From Scytonema sp. UIC 10036 (GTDB lineage: Bacteria; Cyanobacteriota; Cyanobacteriia; Cyanobacteriales; Nostocaceae): 8,020 nucleotides of DNA. The stretch spans positions 1 through 8,020 of the forward strand of contig NZ_WJFC01000344.1 in the NCBI RefSeq assembly GCF_009725235.1, in the 5' to 3' direction. The translations under genes and the position numbers were made by a program. The notes under the pieces are model-generated. The model was not told the origin of the DNA and ran no database searches. It saw only the letters and a list, made by a program, of their open reading frames with translations. Shown here piece by piece: positions 5,735-8,020 of this stretch (position 1 is the stretch's first letter; each line of letters starts with the position of its first letter).

Positions 5735-6917
5735 ATTCAATTTCTTGCCAGTATTTATAAGCCGAGTACGCTAAGGTAACGACTCCAGTAATAATGGCAG
5801 TTTCATCGACTTCAAAAAGGGGATGGTGCAATGGATAATTTAAAATTCTATCCTTGAAACCTACACCTAATCGAAACATAGAACCAGGAGCGTGTTCTAA
5901 ATAGACAGAAAAATCTTCAGCACCAAGGGATGATTCGGGGAGTACTTGGACGCGATCGCTACCCCAAGCTTCTTCGGCGGCTGATTGCAGCAGTTGCGTC
6001 AAAAAGTAATCATTTTGCACTCCCGGTACACCCTGACGGTAATTCACTTGATATTTTGCGCCGTAAGAATTACAAACACCAGCAACAATTTTTTCAATCC
6101 ACTGTAGTAAATTGGCGCGAGTTTCAGGATGGAGAGAACGCACGGTTCCTAGTAACCGGACTTTATCAGCAATGATATTTGGTGCTCTACCACCTTCAAT
6201 CTTTCCAATGGTTACGACTACGGGACGTAAGGGATTTTGTGTCCGGCTAATTGCTTGTTGTAGGGTCGTGATAACTTGTGAAGCTATCCAGATAGCGTCA
6301 ACCGCTTCATGAGGTCGAGCACCATGCCCTGACTCCCCAATAATGATAATCTCTAAATCATCAGCCGCCGCAGTGAGTGCGCCATAACGGATACCAATAG
6401 AACCAGCAGGTATTGATGGGAAAACATGAAGGCTAAGTATACCCGAAACATCTTTCATTGCTCCATCAGCTACCATCCAATTAGCCCCTTGAGCAATTTC
6501 CTCAGCTGATTGAAATAAGAACCGTACTTTACCAGGTAATTCCTCAGCTATCTGAGACAGTACCATTGCAGTTCCCAAACCAACTGTTGTATGAACATCA
6601 TGACCACAGGCGTGCATGATCCCAGGAGTGCGAGAAGCGTAATCCAAAGCAGTTTGTTCGCAAATTGGCAAAGCATCCATATCAGCACGTATTGCCAACA
6701 ATCGGTTTGAATCACCAGTTCCTTTGAGTTCTCCGATAACACCTGTTTTGCCAACGCCTTCTTTAACAGAAAGACCACTCGAAGATAAAACACCAGCAAC
6801 AAAGGCCGCTGTTTGTGACTCCTGACCACTCAGTTCTGGATGGGAATGAATGTGACGGCGAATTTCAATTAAACGAGGTGCGAGTGCGATCGCTAAATCT
6901 TTGATGCGAGTAAGCAT
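5715..6917 (-). CDS. M20-family amidohydrolase (N-acyl-amino-acid type)
   Basis: This 400-residue dinuclear metallohydrolase belongs to peptidase family M20, aminoacylase/IAA-amino-acid hydrolase group (annotations such as hippurate hydrolase or N-acyl-L-amino acid amidohydrolase). It cleaves the amide bond of N-acylated amino acids. All expected metal ligands are visible: C104 and H106 in MHACGHDVHT, the Glu pair E139-E140 in FQSAEEIAQG, H164 in LSLHVFP, and H364 in PLHHPLFEVDE. The N-terminal motif RRHIHSHPELSGQE (20-33) and ADMDALPICEQT (78-89) are typical. The dimerisation domain is about residues 183-295 and includes GESGHGARPHEAVDAI. Length matches the family. The last residues, SVSSEQ, come from a 7-bp repeat. 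The start at 6917 places the RRHIH motif at the usual distance. The natural substrate is not determined. Confidence 0.95.
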   Translation of the reverse strand: MLTRIKDLAIALAPRLIEIRRHIHSHPELSGQESQTAAFVAGVLSSSGLSVKEGVGKTGVIGELKGTGDSNRLLAIRADMDALPICEQTALDYASRTPGIMHACGHDVHTTVGLGTAMVLSQIAEELPGKVRFLFQSAEEIAQGANWMVADGAMKDVSGILSLHVFPSIPAGSIGIRYGALTAAADDLEIIIIGESGHGARPHEAVDAIWIASQVITTLQQAISRTQNPLRPVVVTIGKIEGGRAPNIIADKVRLLGTVRSLHPETRANLLQWIEKIVAGVCNSYGAKYQVNYRQGVPGVQNDYFLTQLLQSAAEEAWGSDRVQVLPESSLGAEDFSVYLEHAPGSMFRLGVGFKDRILNYPLHHPLFEVDETAIITGVVTLAYSAYKYWQEIESVSSEQ

Positions 6918-7007
6918 TGGTCAACCAGGTTACAATTTTTCTTTATCATAAAGTGGATGGTAAAAAACAATGTGCTACTTGCGACAGTAAATGACTTTGA
7001 TTTTTAA

Positions 7008-7036
7008 AACCCCGACTGCTCTGAGAAGTCGGAGTT
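7008..7036 (-). terminator. Rho-independent terminator of the pentapeptide gene
   Basis: Read on the minus strand, CCGACT (7032-7027) and AGTCGG (7017-7012) form a stem that extends by three more pairs after one mismatch. TTTT follows directly at the exit (plus-strand AAAA at 7006-7009). It lies 50-80 bases past the stop of the pentapeptide-repeat gene. Confidence 0.6.
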
Positions 7037-7085
7037 CTAAAAATTTCATCCCTTAAAATTGGTATGCTGAACTACTTTTGTTCAC

Positions 7086-7649
7086 TTACTCTGTGTAGCA
7101 GGTTGTACCAGTAGCGCGTTCCAATTTAAAAGCGTTACAATCTTTAGGGCTTTCGCGCTGTAACGACCATTGATAAGGTTTGTCAGAAGTGACATTACCA
7201 GTAGGCATAGTTGTCAGGCGGAAGTGTGCGCCTCTAAAATTCGTGAACTGTGTTTTTGCGTCTTTAAGATTAGCAGCTTCTAAATTAGCGCTCATAAAAC
7301 CTACATACCTGATATCGGCATTTTCTAGAGAAGCTGATTTAAGATTCGCACCAATTAACGAAGCACCTTTGAGATTGGCAGAATTTAACACAGCGCCTTG
7401 CAAATTGGCACCTGTTAAATCCGCATTTGCAAGATTGACCCCGGATAAATTAGCACCTTGTAGGTTAGCATCTCTCAAACTTGCTCTACTGAGATTGAAT
7501 TGAGTGAGATCGGCATTAGTTAGATCGCAACGTGGACAGGTATTTGTTGCTTTTAACTGTTCTAAATCTTGCGGATTTTGAGCCAAGACTTGTGCTGTCA
7601 AGCCAAAACCAGTTAACAACGCAGTCGTAACAGCTATTTTTACGTTCAT
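7086..7649 (-). CDS. Exported pentapeptide-repeat protein
   Basis: This 187-residue protein begins with a Sec signal peptide: MNVK, a hydrophobic core (IAVTTALLTGFGLTA), and probable cleavage after VLA near residue 23. The mature protein should be periplasmic or thylakoid-lumenal. After a short helix (QDLEQLKATN) comes the pair C38-C41 (TCPRCDLTNADL), often seen at the entry to cyanobacterial repeats. About 20 pentapeptides A(D/N)LXX follow to about residue 145, for example ADLTGANLQGAVLNSANLKG. These build a right-handed quadrilateral beta-helix. The repeats degenerate at VGFMS and AKTQF. The C-terminal cap (WSLQRESPKDCNAF, ending CYTE) has two more cysteines, which could form disulfides in an oxidising compartment. 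I chose the ATG at 7649; a TTG four codons earlier is also in frame. The molecular role of such exported proteins is unknown. Confidence 0.93.
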   Translation of the reverse strand: MNVKIAVTTALLTGFGLTAQVLAQNPQDLEQLKATNTCPRCDLTNADLTQFNLSRASLRDANLQGANLSGVNLANADLTGANLQGAVLNSANLKGASLIGANLKSASLENADIRYVGFMSANLEAANLKDAKTQFTNFRGAHFRLTTMPTGNVTSDKPYQWSLQRESPKDCNAFKLERATGTTCYTE

Positions 7650-7702
7650 AGTTTCTTTCAAATAAATCCTAACTCGGAGAATTTGGCGTACTGCTATACT
7701 TA

Positions 7703-7730
7703 CATATAGAAGTTATTATGCATATGTTAA
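7703..7730 (-). promoter_or_regulatory. Candidate sigma-70 promoter of the pentapeptide gene
   Basis: On the minus strand TTAACA (7730-7725, five of six to TTGACA) is followed after 16 bases by TATATG (7708-7703, four of six to TATAAT). It is about 55 bases upstream of the ATG at 7649. The spacing is acceptable and the -10 is poor, so this is tentative. Confidence 0.3.
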
Positions 7731-7863
7731 AATTAAAGCAACAGTAAAGAAAACGTAAATATACCGTAAAATCTTGTGAAGAAGCTAGTCAAAAATAAGT
7801 CAGCAGCATAGAATGGAATCATCAACGACCTATACAGAAACTCTATAACCTACGAATTATAAC

Positions 7864-7898
7864 TCCCCTCAGCTTGGTATAAAAGATGGCTGGGGGGA
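7864..7898. repeat. GC-rich hairpin
   Basis: TCCCCTCAGC (7864-7873) pairs with GCTGGGGGGA (7889-7898), with one G-T wobble and a 15-base loop. On the plus strand AAAATTTTT follows, which is not a classic terminator tail, and no plus-strand gene is seen just upstream. It is probably a dispersed repeat or chance. Confidence 0.5.
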
Positions 7899-7910
7899 AA
7901 ATTTTTGGGA

Positions 7911-7980
7911 ATTTTGGATTTTAGATTTTGGATTTTAGATTTTGGATTTTAGATTTTGGATTTTAGATTTTGGATTTTGG
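7911..7980. repeat. 14-bp tandem repeat x5 (ATTTTGGATTTTAG)
   Basis: Five exact-period units of ATTTTGGATTTTAG; only the last differs (GG for AG at its end). Each unit is itself two 7-mers, ATTTTGG and ATTTTAG, so the tract is a ten-copy heptamer array. This kind of STRR is familiar from filamentous cyanobacteria. Confidence 0.95.
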
Positions 7981-7999
7981 ATTAAGAATTCGGTCTTCT

Positions 8000-8020
8000 C
8001 CCCTACCCCCTACCCCCTAC
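8000..8020. repeat. Heptamer tandem repeat CCCCTAC x3
   Basis: Three exact copies of CCCCTAC run up to the window edge and may continue beyond it. It is another 7-bp-period family, different in base composition from the adjacent ATTTTGG/ATTTTAG array. Confidence 0.85.

Larger units (their letters stand above)
7662..8020. other. Intergenic region with repeats
   Basis: No gene is recognised in these 359 bases. They hold a candidate promoter for the minus-strand pentapeptide gene (7703-7730), a GC hairpin (7864-7898), a 14-bp-period tandem repeat (7911-7980) and a CCCCTAC tandem repeat that reaches the window edge (8000-8020). Confidence 0.7.

Noticed and set aside
7180..7503. 107-codon plus-strand frame opposite the pentapeptide gene
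   Set aside because: Its regular LRLA/KLAP pattern is the complement of the pentapeptide repeats.
7911..7980. CRISPR array
   Set aside because: The repeats are contiguous with no spacers, so this is a simple tandem repeat.

Overview
The window comes from a cyanobacterium, most likely a filamentous (Nostocales-type) one. I counted nine copies of the HIP1 octamer GCGATCGC by eye (near 180, 361, 890, 2328, 3471, 4022, 5363, 5952 and 6886). The intergenic DNA carries several heptad-period tandem repeats typical of such genomes, and the WD40, pentapeptide and antitoxin-like proteins read as cyanobacterial. The genus is not determined.

Layout. Nearly all genes lie on the minus strand. From the left: a decayed 3' piece of a WD40-repeat gene (1-411); a short antitoxin-like gene (545-745) whose expected toxin partner looks wrecked; an EamA-family exporter (859-1731); a two-gene alkylation-repair operon (1879-3812) in which an Ada/AraC/AlkA fusion gene overlaps an O6-alkylguanine methyltransferase gene by ATGA; and a histidine-phosphatase gene (3980-4618). 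A gene-poor stretch of about 540 bases (4619-5157) follows, with a long hairpin repeat and an interrupted mini-ORF. Then come the only convincing plus-strand gene, an AT- and Lys-rich orphan of 132 codons (5158-5556); an M20-family amidohydrolase (5715-6917); and an exported pentapeptide-repeat protein (7086-7649) with its own terminator. The right edge (7662-8020) holds a candidate promoter and two tandem repeats.

Function. The clearest functional unit is the repair operon. The fusion protein should sense methylphosphotriesters, activate transcription and excise N-alkylated bases. The downstream methyltransferase directly reverses O6-alkylguanine. The other genes look like independent housekeeping or accessory functions.

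The most unusual features are structural. Five different 7-bp-period repeats occur, and two of them supply the last codons and stop of unrelated genes. Two copies of one GC-rich palindrome are present. The orphan gene has an inverted repeat over its ribosome-binding site. I see no clear sign of a large unknown multi-gene system.
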